A DNA stretch of 64,000 bases from Spisula solida (GCA_947247005.1 OX365948.1:9785455-9849454), one strand, 5' to 3'; positions 11,728 to 24,345 are shown, numbered from the stretch's first letter. Numbers and translations: made by a program. The notes: generated by a model not told the origin, from the letters alone.

Positions 11728-12906
11728 ACAAAATGAAATCCGAGATGTGAACCGCTCTGAAACGTCTGGTAGAATGACAAATACACACACGCTTTAAACT
11801 TCAACAACTCCGTACACCGCGTTACACGCACGAAAATCCCGTGACCATAACTCAAACAATCACTGCAGTAAAAACGTTCCGCAAAGACAACCATTTTACG
11901 CTATACTATCGAAACCACAGGTAACTGTATCATTAATAAACAGTACCTAAAAAAAAAATGTTTTTTTTTTTGTTAAATTTATAATTCTTATACAAGGTAT
12001 ATTTCCCGGAGAAGTGATCGTACAGTCACTGGGTGTATTTTTTTTTTCATAATTTAAAGCATTTACGGCATTAATCATCTATTTAAAGCTGTGGGTGATC
12101 AAAAACATCTTTGTGAATCGAAAGCATTCGAAAACATGCTTAAATTTACCTTCGTACGATATAATTCATTGTTTAAACTTTGATTTTATTTTTCGAGGGC
12201 GATAAACGCTGTAGGAACGGCTGTAGTGGTTTTTAGTGTGTCTGACGGGTATTTCGAACGTATTTTATAACGGTCGTTTTCATTGGCGTAGTATACATCG
12301 TTTGTACGCTGGTAACCAAGTCCTGGGAAACCCCAATGAAATCAACCAATGAAAATCGTTGTTACAAAAAGGAAATAACGCGCATCATTCGGAACGTTCG
12401 CACAAACATGGAGTCATTTTGACATTTAAATATGCAAACGATTCGTTTTTCGGCTTACACGTATACATTCACTGAAGTGAACATGTGTCAACCAGGTAAA
12501 TATGTTCCAACTTTTTCGTTCTTTAATTTTACCGCATTATTATGTTTCTACACAACGGTAAATTCGACATATGGTGGTGATTTCCTCAATATTTCCGTTT
12601 TTTTGTTTTTATTGAGTCCACCCCAGTGATCGGGTGGATACCGTATTACGTATTTATGGCATAACTGTTTAACTACTTGACCAATTTCGATGGGATTTCG
12701 CATGAAAGTAGTTATAGTCATGTTTTTTACGAATATAATTACTTTATGAAGATATCGAAAGCCAATTCTTGTTTTTGATACCTGGTCAATTCATGGAAAT
12801 ACACCTTGTATAAGAATTATAAATTTAACAAAAAAAAATTATTTTTTTTAGGTACTGTTTATTAATGATACAGTTACCTGTGATCGAAACGCGTAAAATT
12901 AAATGT
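11728..12906 (+). repeat. Dispersed repeat R, interrupted copy
   Basis: Second copy of the repeat at 8338-8543. Split after 11915 by a transposon and resuming at 12883, with the 8 bases ATCGAAAC present on both sides. Confidence 0.8.
11916..12882. mobile_element. 967-bp non-autonomous DNA transposon, 8-bp duplication
   Basis: The ends are near-identical inverted repeats of about 90-100 bp that start CACAGGTAACTGTATCATTA. The flanks show the 8-bp duplication ATCGAAAC (11908-11915 and 12883-12890), and the uninterrupted sequence exists at 8518-8530. An 8-bp duplication fits hAT or P superfamilies. No transposase is encoded; the frame at 12432-12629 is not recognisable. A right-end fragment of the same family lies at about 63410-63622, and a left-end fragment near 50955-51060. 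Confidence 0.85.
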
Positions 12907-13239
12907 ATCAGTAAAGGAAACAAAACATCCTACACATATTTTATTGTCGGACAGCCCCTCATAAATGGCCGACCATTTGACCATTAACCGAGATTACTTC
13001 GCGCCCATTTGCATTGCGCTGACCAATGTAGAGGCACGCAAACTCGTGTTTCTTGTGGTTTTAACAATTGGGGATGGGACAAACACTTAGTCGGTTAGAG
13101 TTTAAAACGTTTTCTTCAAGATTATAAACCTTGCTTCGCTATCGCTTGTTAAGGTTTAAATCGTTGAAGAAAACATTTAATAAACTATAACCTATACTTA
13201 GAATTAACGTTGAATGATTGGAATATGGGTTCTGCACGT

Positions 13240-13372
13240 CATCATCATTAGTTACATATTTGGTATCAGTTTCATGCAATTCGGCCCAGGCATTAAAAGG
13301 TTATGGAGTGGACACGAAATGCAAGATTAAAGTTTTGACCTTAAATTGAGACCTTGACCTTGAATTGGCATG
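13240..13372 (-). repeat. Minus-strand copy of the 6.7-kb tandem repeat unit
   Basis: Contains the reverse complement of the unit at 6690-7085, including the complement of 'cctgggccgaattgcatgaaact'. It is fused to the 3' end of the recombinase fragment at 13341. Confidence 0.65.
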
Positions 13373-14106
13373 GTTGGGGTATGGGTTCTTCAGGGATTAG
13401 ACGACGGAAATCAAGTATGTTGGTTGGTCGAAGAGGTACAAACACTAAATACGATGTGTATGCGTCAGACTTCCAATCACCTAGTAATTGAATGTATTCA
13501 GGTCGTAAGTCTGCCTGAAATGTCAGTGTAGCAAACCCCCTCCTAAAAGAATGTGTTGAAAATTCGTTTGGGTCTAACCCTAAACTTGCTATGCATTGTC
13601 TTAATTTTTTCTGAAACATATGATAAAAAACGATGAACCCATTAGGTGATGTCAAAAATTCTGCCCCCGATCTATTAATTTTTAAATGCTTCAGTTTCTC
13701 AAATGCTGTAACTGGACATATCCTATTGTCTGAGAGTTTGATTAAAGGATATACTCTTTTTGATCAGTTCTCTCTCTCTCCGTACTGATTAGTTTTGGAC
13801 CAGTTAAAATGTATAACCCTTAAAATACTTGATATGTGGACTTATATGTATTCAAATGTGGTACTTTGACTCCTACAATAGCATGCAGAGTTTTTACTCC
13901 ACTAATGTAATTCCTTATACTTTTAACAGCTTTAAATAACCTATTAAAAACTGGGCATATAACTGTAATGAAGTTGTACTCACGGGCATGAATTCTAAAT
14001 TGAAGTACAAGCAAAACATTATAAAACTTTCCCATCGAATAAGTACATTTTTGTAAGCACCCTTTGCAAATCCTGATGAGGTTGACTCACTTAATTCTTG
14101 TCTCAA
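13341..14106 (-). pseudogene. DIRS-type tyrosine recombinase, frameshifted
   Basis: N-terminal core-binding-like segment at 14106-13820 in two frames (begins ELSESTSSGFAKGAYKNVLI), then a segment around 13740-13640 (NRICPVTAFEKL, typical of the region before the catalytic box in DIRS recombinases). The catalytic part at 13655-13341 has HSFRRG and LLGDWKSDAYTSYL. It would catalyse integration of a circular cDNA. At least two frame changes make it non-functional. It shares long identical stretches with 7250-7525. Confidence 0.75.
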
Positions 14107-14136
14107 TGTGCATAGGTGCTGACCTGATAAATTAAT

Positions 14137-14614
14137 TTACCAGTTGTTACTAAATCTGAATACGTTATCTTCTACATGCGTTTCTAAGTAATTACTGTAA
14201 TTGATGAGACTTAGGAATTCATTCCCGTACTTGTTGTCTAAGTTCAACCTCGACAAACAGTCTGCAAATCTGTTGCTATCCCCACTTAATTGAGTGTATT
14301 GCTTTAATTTGGAATTCATAAACTGATGCTATTAAACATATCTCTCTTAAACAATTTTGTAAAAATGGATATCTGGCCCTTCCAATGTTTATAACAATAC
14401 ATGCTGCCGTAGTGTCACAGTATATCTGACTTTTTTCCAGCCAAGTACTGACCCATATATTAAGGTTTATTACAATTGACAAAAGTTCTAATGCACTGAT
14501 GTGGAGCTCTTGGTCTTTTATAAATTTGGGGAATCCCTTGTGGATGAACTTGTTCTCTATCATTGCTCCGCATCCTGACAGGCAAGTATCTGAACTGAAA
14601 ATTCTTCTGACCAA
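14137..14614 (-). pseudogene. DIRS-like RNase H domain fragment
   Basis: Two minus-strand frames. The first has DTCLSGCGA near its start, then ELHISALELLSIVINL and CDTTAACIVIN, matching the spaced acidic residues of DIRS-group RNase H. The second continues NRFADCLSRLNLDNKYG, the usual end of the domain. It lies between RT and recombinase. A frame change near 14290 breaks it. Confidence 0.7.
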
Positions 14615-14933
14615 CCCCGTAGTTAATTAATGATACCCCGTATATTATGGTAAAAAGGTATTCCACCATGTTATGTCTTTTTTACTTCAGCTGGTATGGT
14701 AATTAACTTATCTGTTACATTATAGCACTCTCTAATATTAACCAGTCGCATATATTCTATCGACAAATGTTCTGCTCGATCTCACACAAGCACCTACAAA
14801 GTTTAATTCACCATGTAATTGTTGTATCTCCTTTACTGAGGCTTCAGTTTTGGCTAACCAAGTCTGCAGTATTTTGTTTAATTTGTTCTTACCTATCAGG
14901 GGTGATACTCATAGTCATGTTTTCACTGTCAAA

Positions 14934-15528
14934 TTATATTCCCAAAAATACTAACACATCTGTAGGCTGGACTGCTTTTTCTATGGCTTCTTCTAACCCT
15001 CTTTTCTCTAATACTTGTCTCAAGGTCAAAAATCCTGTTGTTGCTCTATTAACCTTTTCTACCCAACCAAAGTCATCCAAGTAATTCAATACTGAAAAAC
15101 CCAGTTTAAACATCACGAATGCCACCGTGTTTGTCACTCTCTGAAAGACATTAGCTGCTGAGCGTAACACTGTATCGAAAAATAAGTTACCTTTCCATTT
15201 ATATCCTACTAAATTATAATCCGAAGGGCAAATGCTAATTTGTTTATAACCCCTTTTTAGATCTAGATTGTACATGTGACAACCTTTGCCCATTACTTTT
15301 ATTAGTGCTATGAAATCCTCTATTTTAGGTAACACTAAAGCAACCATATTTCCCAAATATATATCTGTTGGAATGTATGCATTGATATTTTGACCAGTTT
15401 TGGGGAAACTTAAATCTACAATTACTCTTCTGTCCTTTAGGTTCGATTTTGGGATATTGTTGAGTGGTGACACTACTATTCTTTCTGGAAAGGAGTTTGT
15501 TGTATACGGATAGCTTTGTACTCCGCAT
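14934..15528 (-). pseudogene. DIRS-like reverse transcriptase fragment
   Basis: A 179-codon minus-strand frame (15473-14934) contains RVIVDLSFP, then DLKRGYKQI with the first catalytic Asp, an SAANVFQR block and the catalytic box LNYLDDFGWV. This combination is characteristic of DIRS and gypsy-related RTs. The 15528 frame covers the overlapping N-terminal side in another phase. The C-terminal thumb is cut short at LVFLGI before the RNase H piece. Confidence 0.8.
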
Positions 15529-15629
15529 GTTTGGTCAAATTTTATAAAATATGTTGAGGGTATTTACTCGCTCTTCCATGATTTTTGGTGCAATTTGTTT
15601 TGTTACATTCCTCAACTTTTATCCAGTCT

Positions 15630-15965
15630 TGTTAGTCCTCTACCGGTTTTTGACCGGAGGGACTATAGGTTTGCCCTCCGTCCATCCGTCAATCCGTCAT
15701 TCCGTCAAAAAATCTGGACATAACTCAAACAGTTTCCAAGCTAGGTTTATGAAACTTGGTATGTGGATAGGGGCAATAAGGGGATAATGCACGTCCAAAC
15801 ATATTTTGATTCCGATTTTGTGGTTGCAATGGGTTAAAACAGGTAGGGGACTTCTGTATTGCTTGCAATTCTTAATTACTTGTTTACTTTTAATTCCGAT
15901 TGGGAACCCAAATATGATTAATTCTAACACTTGTAAATCATAAAAAACGTCAAGCATTGTTCTCA
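15630..15965 (+). repeat. CCGTCC-type mollusc repeat
   Basis: Begins 'ggagggactataggtttgccctccgtcc', followed by ccatccgtcaatccgtcattccgtc and 'ggacataactcaaacagtttc'. I recognise this style of repeat from bivalve genomes. Non-coding. Confidence 0.5.
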
Positions 15966-15966
15966 T

Positions 15967-17170
15967 GACTCTGTATTTATTTTTGAATTGATTGGTATTT
16001 TACATCCTTCAAAGTTGTACTTCCCTGAATATTTAACCTGTTGGTATATGTTGACCTTTTAATCACTAATTTGTCCTAATTTTGACTTAACATTGATGCA
16101 TAGTTTACAATTTTAAAACTGACACTGGGCAACTAAATGTTGATGGTTGTTTGCAGTATTGTTCATTTTTCAGTCACATGGCTGAGTGGGGACAATCGAC
16201 TGAGCATTCTGGTGATTCAGTTCTTTATGATCGGTCTGCCAGCATGTGGCGCACATGTCATTCACAAATCTAATTTTCCCTTTAATGTTTAACAAATGGA
16301 TTGTTTCCATTTGTTTCTCTGGAATTTTGGACAAAACCAACCATTGTTTTCTTCAGACGTGGTTGCATTTGTACTCGCCTCTGTGGGGGGGTAGTATATG
16401 CTGGATTGTGTTTGAATTTGTAATATGGTTTACTTTTTACTTCGAATCGTGATAGGGTGGCCGTTTCTACATACTGAAAGTCGTCCCCAATTTTATCTCC
16501 CGCAATATGCATCATATAATGGTCTTACTACATGAAACTCATTCGAACTCGCTAAATACATTCTTTTGAGTAATTCTACTCTAGCTGTGCTTTCCTTTTT
16601 TCAGCGTTAGCTGTCTAGCTTGGATGTTGACCTTCTTTAACAACCAATGACATCTTTATAAAGTTCGCAGGGATGAATGAAATTCCACAATTTGATAGAA
16701 TATAATATTGTATTCTTTTCACAAAAGGTTATGCTCGATTTTAAATTATTGCACTGTTCTCTTGTGCTAAACTTATAGTACTATACTCTCCTTTCAGTTA
16801 TTCCAATAGCTTTAGTTGTGCAATATACTCAAGAACAATGTTGAACTTTAAGCGACCTGTTACTATACCAGCTGCAGGTTATGTGAAGGTCGGTCAAGTA
16901 ATGTAAACAAGGGCGGTTCAGTGTTAAAGATACTATTGTTTTAAATTGGTTTTAAACTTCTAAACACAAAATAAAATGCAAATAATTAGTTTGTTGGAAA
17001 AAATGTTTGATTACATGAATACTCCGATTCTGAATAAATTAACACTATTTTGTATCTTGTAAAAACAACATGCATAATTAACAATATATGTGATCATGTT
17101 TTATCCTAAGCTTTCATTAAACTTCTTGACATCAATAGATCATGTACTTCAAAATCAAAACAAAAATAAT
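15967..17170. other. No recognisable feature
   Basis: AT-rich. The frame at 16246-16452 and its antisense partner have no recognisable motif. Confidence 0.4.
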
Positions 17171-17179
17171 ATTTAATTA

Positions 17180-17774
17180 TATATGAGCCAGTCTCCAGGA
17201 AAACCTGCTATATTGACAAAAATATTGACTTTAAGATTTTCCATAGTATTACAGGATAATGTTAAATAAGCAAATTGCAAAATAAATTATGTTAGTATCT
17301 TGAGTTTTAAGGAAGTTACAGCTGTTTTTGTAGAGTTCCTATTCGCAGCTTTTTGTGTGACGTCGCAAACGTCATTCAAACGTAATTCGACGTAACTGAA
17401 ATAAGTATTTCATTATTACACCATTTGATCAATCCCTGACATAAACTGTTCAAAATAGTACCAAATTCTATTATTATGTTTCACTTTTCAAAATATATGT
17501 CAAAATCGAAATTGTATTCATTCAGAGTAAGGCTACTTCTGTTTTAAGCAACCAAATCATTGTTTTTCTCAATCGGAGTACTTTTCTGAAAGTGGTCACC
17601 ATAGCAACGAAGTATGTGTTTTCGACATAATTCGTAGGAAAATTTAAAGCTAATGTATAGTACTATATGGGTCAATTACTTAAAATGGAATCAATAGATA
17701 TGTATTTTTCCTTATTTTAAAGCTTTATCAAAATCTTATTACATACAGGTTTTCCTGGAGACTGGCTCATATAT
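17180..17774. mobile_element. 0.6-kb inverted-repeat element, copy 1
   Basis: Ends TATATGAGCCAGTCTCCAGG (left) and CCTGGAGACTGGCTCATATA (right) are inverted repeats of about 28 bp. The surrounding TATATA prevents a clear call of the target duplication; TA would fit. The interior carries GTGACGTCGCAAACGTCATT and no coding frame. A second copy lies at 35248-35842. Confidence 0.8.
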
Positions 17775-17869
17775 AAACTTAGGGTGTGCACTTAGTTTTT
17801 AATGAGAAGAATACAATAACGTGAAAATTCAGGTTTCTAGGGTAAACTTTATAAACCAGTTAGTGCCCC

Positions 17870-18660
17870 GCAAAAAAATTTGTGCGTGCCCTATAGTAAT
17901 CACCCTGTCCGTCCGTCCGTCCGTCCGTCCGTCCGGGCCAACATCCAATGGTTTATGAGGTTCATTCCGTCCATAATTTTAGTTTAATAAAGAAGGAAAT
18001 CCACATATGTGGAAAAAAACACAAAGATCAAAGGAAAAGCCCCGTAAACCCCAAATGTTGGAACGTCCGTCCGTCCGTCTGTCCGTCCACATTTTTCAAG
18101 TTTTTTCTTAATAATTTGAAAACCATTATAGGTACTGACTTCAAACATAAGCTCACAAGAACAGTACACTATTTTATGGCAAGTTACTTTACTCTCGCTA
18201 CAATATTGAAAGAGTTATGGCCCTTTGTAAAATTCAAATTGTTATTATTTTTCAGCTTTTTTTCTTGATAACTTATAAAGCATTGAAGATATCAACTTTA
18301 AATTTTAAACATAAGCTCACAACAACAAAACACTATTTTATGGCAAGTTACATTACTCTAGCTACAATATTGGAAGAATAATGGCCCTTTGTTAAATTCG
18401 AATTTACTCATTTTTCATCTTTTTTCTTCGTAACTTCACAACCATAATAGATATTCAAATGAAACTTGCTATAATTATTGTCAGTGATAATACGCATATC
18501 TTTAGCAATGGGCAACAACTCTAACTTTGATAAATTTTGTCTTATGCCCCTTTTCAGCTTCGAAAACTTTAACATTGGTCAAAGTTCAAAAATGGTTCAA
18601 GATATTCAAATGAAACTTGCTATACTTACTGATATTGACTACTACAATAAGTACATGTAA
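17870..18660 (+). repeat. (GTCC)n microsatellite plus ~165-bp tandem units
   Basis: A (GTCC)7-like run at about 17907-17936 and a second at 18066-18087 precede three or four imperfect units. These share 'aaacataagctcacaa-aac', 'cactattttatggcaagtta' and 'gttatggccctttg', repeating every 164-165 bp. Related in style to the repeats at 27.6-28.3 kb. Non-coding. Confidence 0.65.
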
Positions 18661-19385
18661 GTGGAGCAAAAACAATACACACATTTTTAGCAAAGGGCGA
18701 CAACTCTTTAAAACTTTAATAATTTTTGTCTGATTCCCCTTAACACTTGCACACAAAACAAACATATTAATTAATGTAGTTCTGTTTTGTGCATTTCCAT
18801 CTTGCAAACAATATTGGCCAATCAGGAACAGGGCAATGTCAATGAAACTAATGTCATGATTTCATGAATTCAGTATGCAATTTTAGCCTGTTAAAGATAA
18901 TTCCAAAATTTATAAAAGTCAAAGTTCATTATGGTTTCTATGTAGGAAATTAAACCTGTGCTTGTCAAAAAACTTTTATTGAATTTTAGAAGGGAGTGTA
19001 TTACTTTATTTCAGGCATCAACACATGAAAGTTTGAGATATGACTTTGTTATTGTGTCTTAGTACAGAAACTTATAGCGCCAATAATTATGCAACCCGAC
19101 TATACTTCTACACTCTTCCCTTCCGCCCCTCTTACGACATGCTACCACGGGGCCCTGTTCACGACAGTGATAATTCTAGTTAAAACTAATTACATTCGCA
19201 AATGTATTGAACAAATACATGTAACAATCACAGAATGTCATTAAACTCAACGCTGTATATCTTTTTTAAAGATATTTCTTGTTGGAGGATAAAATCTCTA
19301 GCTCTCCCGGTTCATGTCTAATTTATCGAAAGTGGTGTTAGAATTCGTGAAGTCAAACCTCAGAGCTGCATGTGTATATTTTTGT
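18661..19385. other. No recognisable feature
   Basis: No gene or repeat boundary is visible. Minor open frames only. Confidence 0.4.
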
Positions 19386-19389
19386 GATT

Positions 19390-19670
19390 TAATTTAATTT
19401 AATATATATTTTATTTCTAATGAAATAGGATTGGGCAACAGACTTGGCCTATATTAGCCCTCTCCTTGCATGGTACATATTACACAATTTATAAATAATT
19501 GACAAATATATATATAGAATGAGTTCAATACATTTACAATTGAATGAAAACAGAAAAACGAAAGAAAAATAACATTTTGTAAACAGAAAAGTCGAAATGC
19601 AACAGGGTGTGAGATAGTATGATAGAATAGAGAGACTGAGAGAGAGAAAGGGGGCAGAGGGGATGTAAGG
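19390..19670 (-). mobile_element. LINE 3' end fragment (F), minus strand
   Basis: On the minus strand the sequence ends with AATAAAATATATATTAAATT followed by AAATT repeats, the usual LINE polyadenylation signal plus short tandem tail. Sequence resuming at about 23010 appears to be the upstream part of the same 3' UTR. It hosts the element at 19671-23001. Confidence 0.5.
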
Positions 19671-22600
19671 CATAGGGGTCTGTATCGACTCACTGGTCTC
19701 TCAATCACTAGATATAGATTAACAGGGACGTTACTCGTTTCAAAATTGCGACACCACCAACTTTACAAACAGTCTTGTAACTTTTCCAAAAAGGCAATTA
19801 ATCACATACTGTTTTCTCCAGTAGCAAGCTTATACATTTATCTTCTAGATACAACCAATCTTATGTCAAAATATATCGCACTCGAGCCGTAACAAATGCA
19901 TACATGTTGAAAATATACTGAAAAATAAAAACAGGACAAAAATGTGGACAGGCCCTTACCATACTATAGGGCTCTTCACACAGGAGTAATGTTGTTGAAT
20001 TGCTGCTTTCGTCTAGCTAAGCTGTACAGAAACGGACGAGTGTCGGTGAGTTAATCCAAATATGTTCCTCTACCAAATCGTCATACTAATTTCCTGAGAT
20101 CGTGTGTAAATAATGATTTCTCTTCTTTATCGAAGGCCGTTTTCTAGTTTCTGTCTGTGCAGGGTTATGTCGTCAAACCGGGTTTTACGCATTTTGTGAA
20201 CATTCTATGCTCGACACAGGCGACATTGTGTACGTGTATTGATAAAAGTTGTATTTTTTATGTATAATATTATATTGTCTTGAAGTGTGCAGTACAAATT
20301 AAATGATTGTATTCGGCTTTTTAAAATATTGGACATAATGTTGAGTTGGGTATATGAGGGCCAGTCATAAAGAAAGACCCCTGTCTTATGTATTCATAGT
20401 ATAGATGTGAAAGATATTTTTATCGGGTCGAATCCCCTTGGTTTGTAAAGCCGAACACCCGATGATACAAGCTATTTTACTGGATGAACTTTCGAACATG
20501 TGACCACTGCAAACAGATATACTAGTTCTCGATATTCTAGCACAGGTAATACGTATTGGATGCACAACCGGGATCAAGTAGTTTGTAAATAAAAATACTA
20601 CGTATCGGTCTACAAATTGTGCACGAAAAACTCGTGTTCTGATCCAAGTGAGTAAGCAAGGAATGTAGAATGGTTGTAAATATTACTATATTCCACGGAA
20701 AAGCGTGCAGCAGTTAAAGGTTTTAAACTAATCAATGAGTCTACTCCCCATTTTAAGCAGCACACGTTAAATGTACATGAGGGATGATCAACACATAAAA
20801 AGGAAAATGATCATAAATTCTTGTTAAGTGACCAATGTTGTTTAAACACATAATATATTGGCTTATTATAAATAATGAACTATAAAAAACGTTCATTTTA
20901 ACACAAACAAACAAACAACTTAACGTTTATGTATTTGGATTATTTTATTTAAAAATTCACGTCATGTGTTATAAGGAGTACAGCACTGAGAATTGGGTCT
21001 GATCCTTACCTTTACTGTATACTTTAATATATAACAAGTTCTTGCGTTGAATTTATGAATTTCTGCGAACAAATTGTAAATACCCGTACCAGTAACACGC
21101 ACGTGCCTATGTTCTTCAGAGTTTTGAATCGGTACTAATCGTTTTAGAAAAAGTTATTTCCGGTTTCGAAAATTGCGGAGTCGAAAGAAGTGAATGGTTG
21201 AAAGTGTTCCAATAACGAGTCCTAACATATTTTTTCATAACGTTAAGCCTGATTCAAATCATGAAAATTATTGAAAAAATACATATCTTATTTAACCCAA
21301 CGTAAATAAAACAATATAGCGACGTCGGAAATGACGTTACATCATTTAATCGCACGTTCACGCGACGTCGTCGCACGACATAGCACGCCAACTTGTGAAT
21401 ATGTTGAATTAAAATATAAATAGAGGATATTACATGAGTGTCTTTTCATATTGAATTTATCAAACGAGTTTAATAAAATAATAAAATGTGAGGTTCTGCC
21501 GAGCATTTTATCGATTTTATTCAACGAGTTTAATAAATTCAATGTGAAAAGTCACAAATGTAATGTTCTTTTTATCATATGTTAGCCATTTCTGGCCGAA
21601 ACATAAAATAGCTACTTATTTTCACTATAATAAACGCGCAACTTTGACGACATCGCCTATACTTTGAGTGACGTCACGTCAAAACTTCATTACATTAGTG
21701 TATTATCAAAAATAAATAATGGCTTTATTACGCTGCCGCGACGTCAAACATATGATAAATAGCAAATAAAAGACGAGTGTAACATTATAATAACTATTTA
21801 TAGGGAATATCTGTGCAACCCGTCTCTTAGATTGGAAAACACTCGTTTCGAAGTATTTGTTCGACTGGTTTTCTATGTGGTGCTGCCTGGCAGCCAGAGG
21901 CTAGATTTATAGTCTCTGCTGTAGAGCAAAAAAAATTCAAAGTCATTTTTTTCTTCGATCAGATTATCAAAAAACCTGATGGGAAATCCCCGCTGGATGC
22001 AGTGCATTTGTTCATATCTTACATATAGACAATATATCATCTGTTAATGTATGCTAATAGAATAGGATCGAGTTAAATTCTCTGTACTACATGCATATTG
22101 ATACCATATTTATATACAACTGCAAATGTATATATCAATGCACAATCAAAACCAACCCGTTATCAAAACATGACGTTACAAACGCACGATTGGTACTTGT
22201 AAAACAGTTTGCGACACGCAACGTTGGAAACATTAAGCTGTAAGGCGTCGAACGAAGTTACCACAGGAGGTCATGTCTATTCGGACTTTGGTTAATAATA
22301 AGAATATATGGTTAAAGAAAGGGTACCTATATATTTAGAACGTTTTATAGACTTCCAATGACGAATAAAGTAGATAGGCCTGCAGTACTAAACTAGTAAC
22401 TTTTCCGCATATTTATTGATCGACCCTCGATCGAATTTCCTATTGTCCCAAGGTGTGGTTTGTGACGTCACATGTTCCACCAAAGCGTGTCCAATAAAAT
22501 GGCTTGTATCATCGGGTATTCAACATTACGTCACGTGACTCAAAATGGAAGTCCGATGAACATTTTTAGATTTCAAAATGATAGAATGACCGCACTAGCG

Positions 22601-23001
22601 CTTGTGTTACTTTTTAGAGGTGATATTTTGGTTATAGTTTTAGTTATTATACGGTCATCCAACCATGGCATTGTTTTTGTCGACACTCCTGTGTGAAGAG
22701 CCCTATAGTATGGTAGGGGCCTGTCCACATTTTTGTCCTGTTTTTATTTTTCAGTATATTTTCAACATGTATGCATTTGTAACGGCTCGAGTGCGATATA
22801 TTTTGACATAAGATTGGTTGTATCTCGAAGATAAATGTATAAGCTTGCTACTGGAGAAAACAGTATGTAATTAATTGCCTTTTTGGAAAAGTTACAAGAC
22901 TGTTTGTAAAGTTGGTGGTGTCGCAATTTTGATACGAGTTACGTCCCTGTTAATCTATATCTAGTGATTAAGAGACCAGTGAGTCGATACAGACCCCTAT
23001 G
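19671..23001. mobile_element. 3.3-kb long-TIR transposon, 8-bp duplication
   Basis: The termini begin CATAGGGGTCTGTATCGACT at both ends, and the inverted arms extend about 320 bp (19671-19989 and 22684-23001) with high identity. The flanks carry the 8-bp duplication ATGTAAGG (19663-19670 and 23002-23009). CA at the tip with 8-bp duplication fits P or hAT superfamilies. The 2.7-kb interior encodes no recognisable transposase. It contains a nested dispersed repeat (21300-21790) that recurs inverted at 47230-47490. Confidence 0.8.
21300..21790 (+). repeat. CRE-rich dispersed repeat, copy 1
   Basis: Shares long matches with the reverse complement of 47230-47490, such as 'cgacgtcaaacatatgataaa'. 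It contains an inner foldback of 'gagtttaataaa' arms at 21430-21560 and a TGACGTCA site at 21669-21676. Non-coding. Confidence 0.65.
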
Positions 23002-23139
23002 ATGTAAGGTTGATTGTTACTAAACTCATCTATGTCAAGATCAAATTGCTATAATAAACTATATTCGCTTAGTTTAGATATTATCAATTACAGCGTGTTG
23101 TAAAGAGAAAATTGATAAGTTTAGTATTTATATTTTTTT

Positions 23140-23560
23140 TTATACCAGATTTTTATAGCGCCCTTTTCATGCGAACACACGTTCAAAGGCACTTTACCCA
23201 TGTTGCAGCCACAAGGGTGCAGGTGCATCCTCTACCAGTGCAGATACGGCATGATCTGACCAGAGGGACAGACTGAGAGAAAGCCCCTTAAGGGAGAGAT
23301 AGACATTAGCTACAGGCATGTCCGGCGCTGCAGAGGTGCGCCTAGCTCTTATTTCGAATAGACAGCCTGGTTCTTTAATGTGCCCGGTGTATAGCACCGA
23401 TACACAGTTTCCTGGCACTTCCAGATACTTTGCAGACCACACGGCCAGATATAGCGGGAAATATTATAAATATTTCAGAAATGTCAAGTTCCGATGCCAG
23501 GGATTGATCCCACGACCTCTGGATTGACAGCCCAGTGCGTTACCACTGAGCTAAATCCGC
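23140..23560 (-). mobile_element. tRNA-headed SINE
   Basis: On the minus strand the 5' end (23560 downward) is a tRNA-like head: GCGGATTTAGCTCAGTGG (A box), an anticodon-loop-like CTGTCAA (GTC, Asp-like) and a B-box-like GGGATCAATCC. A body of about 350 bp follows, ending near GGGCGCTATAAAAA and an AT-rich tail at 23140. It is a SINE, not a tRNA gene, because the head is continuous with a long unrelated body. It resembles bivalve tRNA-SINEs such as RUDI, but I cannot confirm the family. Confidence 0.7.
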
Positions 23561-23719
23561 TTTATATGGTAGATAGGTAGAAAGATATTGATACAGTTGT
23601 TGTCACTCAGAATCGTCTGGTTTGTTTTATAAAAGTTGCTACAGTATCATTTAATAATATATTTTCATCATGTCCTAGGCGATCGCTTCCACATAAGAGT
23701 AGTTCAAGATTTACCTCCC

Positions 23720-24345
23720 CTATTCTGGGTATGTTCTGTAGAGTATTGAATAATATACGTCTATCGTTTGTATAAGAATTACAGTTAAAGAAGAAATGTT
23801 TATTGTCCTCGGACAGCTCGCATCATTGATTAAGAAATGATCATATCGGTGTTTGTTTAGATTACTCGCTTTGTTTCTTAATTGACAGATTATGATATTT
23901 TCGACCCTATTACCTAAGTTGAAAATCAAATAAGTTGGGGGATGTGAGATATTTTGGTATGTTTTATAGATATGTTTGAATTGTTCTAATGTATTAGACA
24001 TTTTGACATTGGACGGAAGATTGTTCCATAGACTGATTGAGCTTGGAAGGAAACTGTTAAAGTAAGTAGTTGTTCGACAGTATGGTATACGAAGATTTTG
24101 TCCAAGTGAGCGAAGATTGTAATTGTTTTGTTCTGGGATATAAGAAACGAATAGATCTTCCATATTTTGTGAGCTTAATCCATGTAATGTTTTAAATACA
24201 AGATTCATATTTTGTTTTTCGCGTCGGGCTTTGAGCGTTTCAAGACCTAATTCTTTATATAACCAGGCGCGAGATGAATTTCGACGGAGTCCCGTTATTA
24301 TACGGGCCGCTTCTATCTGGACGCTTTCTAGTAGATCTGATTCCT
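23720..24345 (-). pseudogene. LINE A C-terminal region
   Basis: About 208 codons from ESDLLESVQIEAARIITGL to the stop at 23720. This is the conserved LINE post-RT region (E-x-LE-x-VQ-x-x-AARI-x-TG, then the E-L-G-L-x-x-L-x-x-R-R and LWN-x-LP blocks; here SISLWNNLPSNVK). The first part of the open frame (24460-24346) is transposon sequence, not LINE. Its N-terminal continuation is at 27490-27224. Confidence 0.85.
24341..24345 (+). repeat. 5-bp target duplication, left copy
   Basis: TTCCT, repeated at 27224-27228. The single ancestral copy is inferred from LINE A's reading frame. Confidence 0.85.

Larger units (their letters stand above)
13341..15640 (-). mobile_element. Broken DIRS-like tyrosine-recombinase retrotransposon
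   Basis: Reading the minus strand, the order is reverse transcriptase (15528-14934), RNase H (about 14614-14137) and tyrosine recombinase (14106-13341). This order with a recombinase instead of an integrase is diagnostic of the DIRS superfamily. Frameshifts and stops separate the parts. The region upstream of the RT (15640-15528) reads as ordinary coding sequence in pieces. I could not find the terminal repeats that would separate DIRS from Ngaro or PAT. The element's 3' edge is joined to a tandem-repeat unit, so the 3' end is truncated or rearranged. Confidence 0.8.

Noticed and set aside
23490..23560. A tRNA-Asp-like gene
   Set aside because: The tRNA-like head continues into a long SINE body without a terminator at the expected place, and the acceptor stem does not close.
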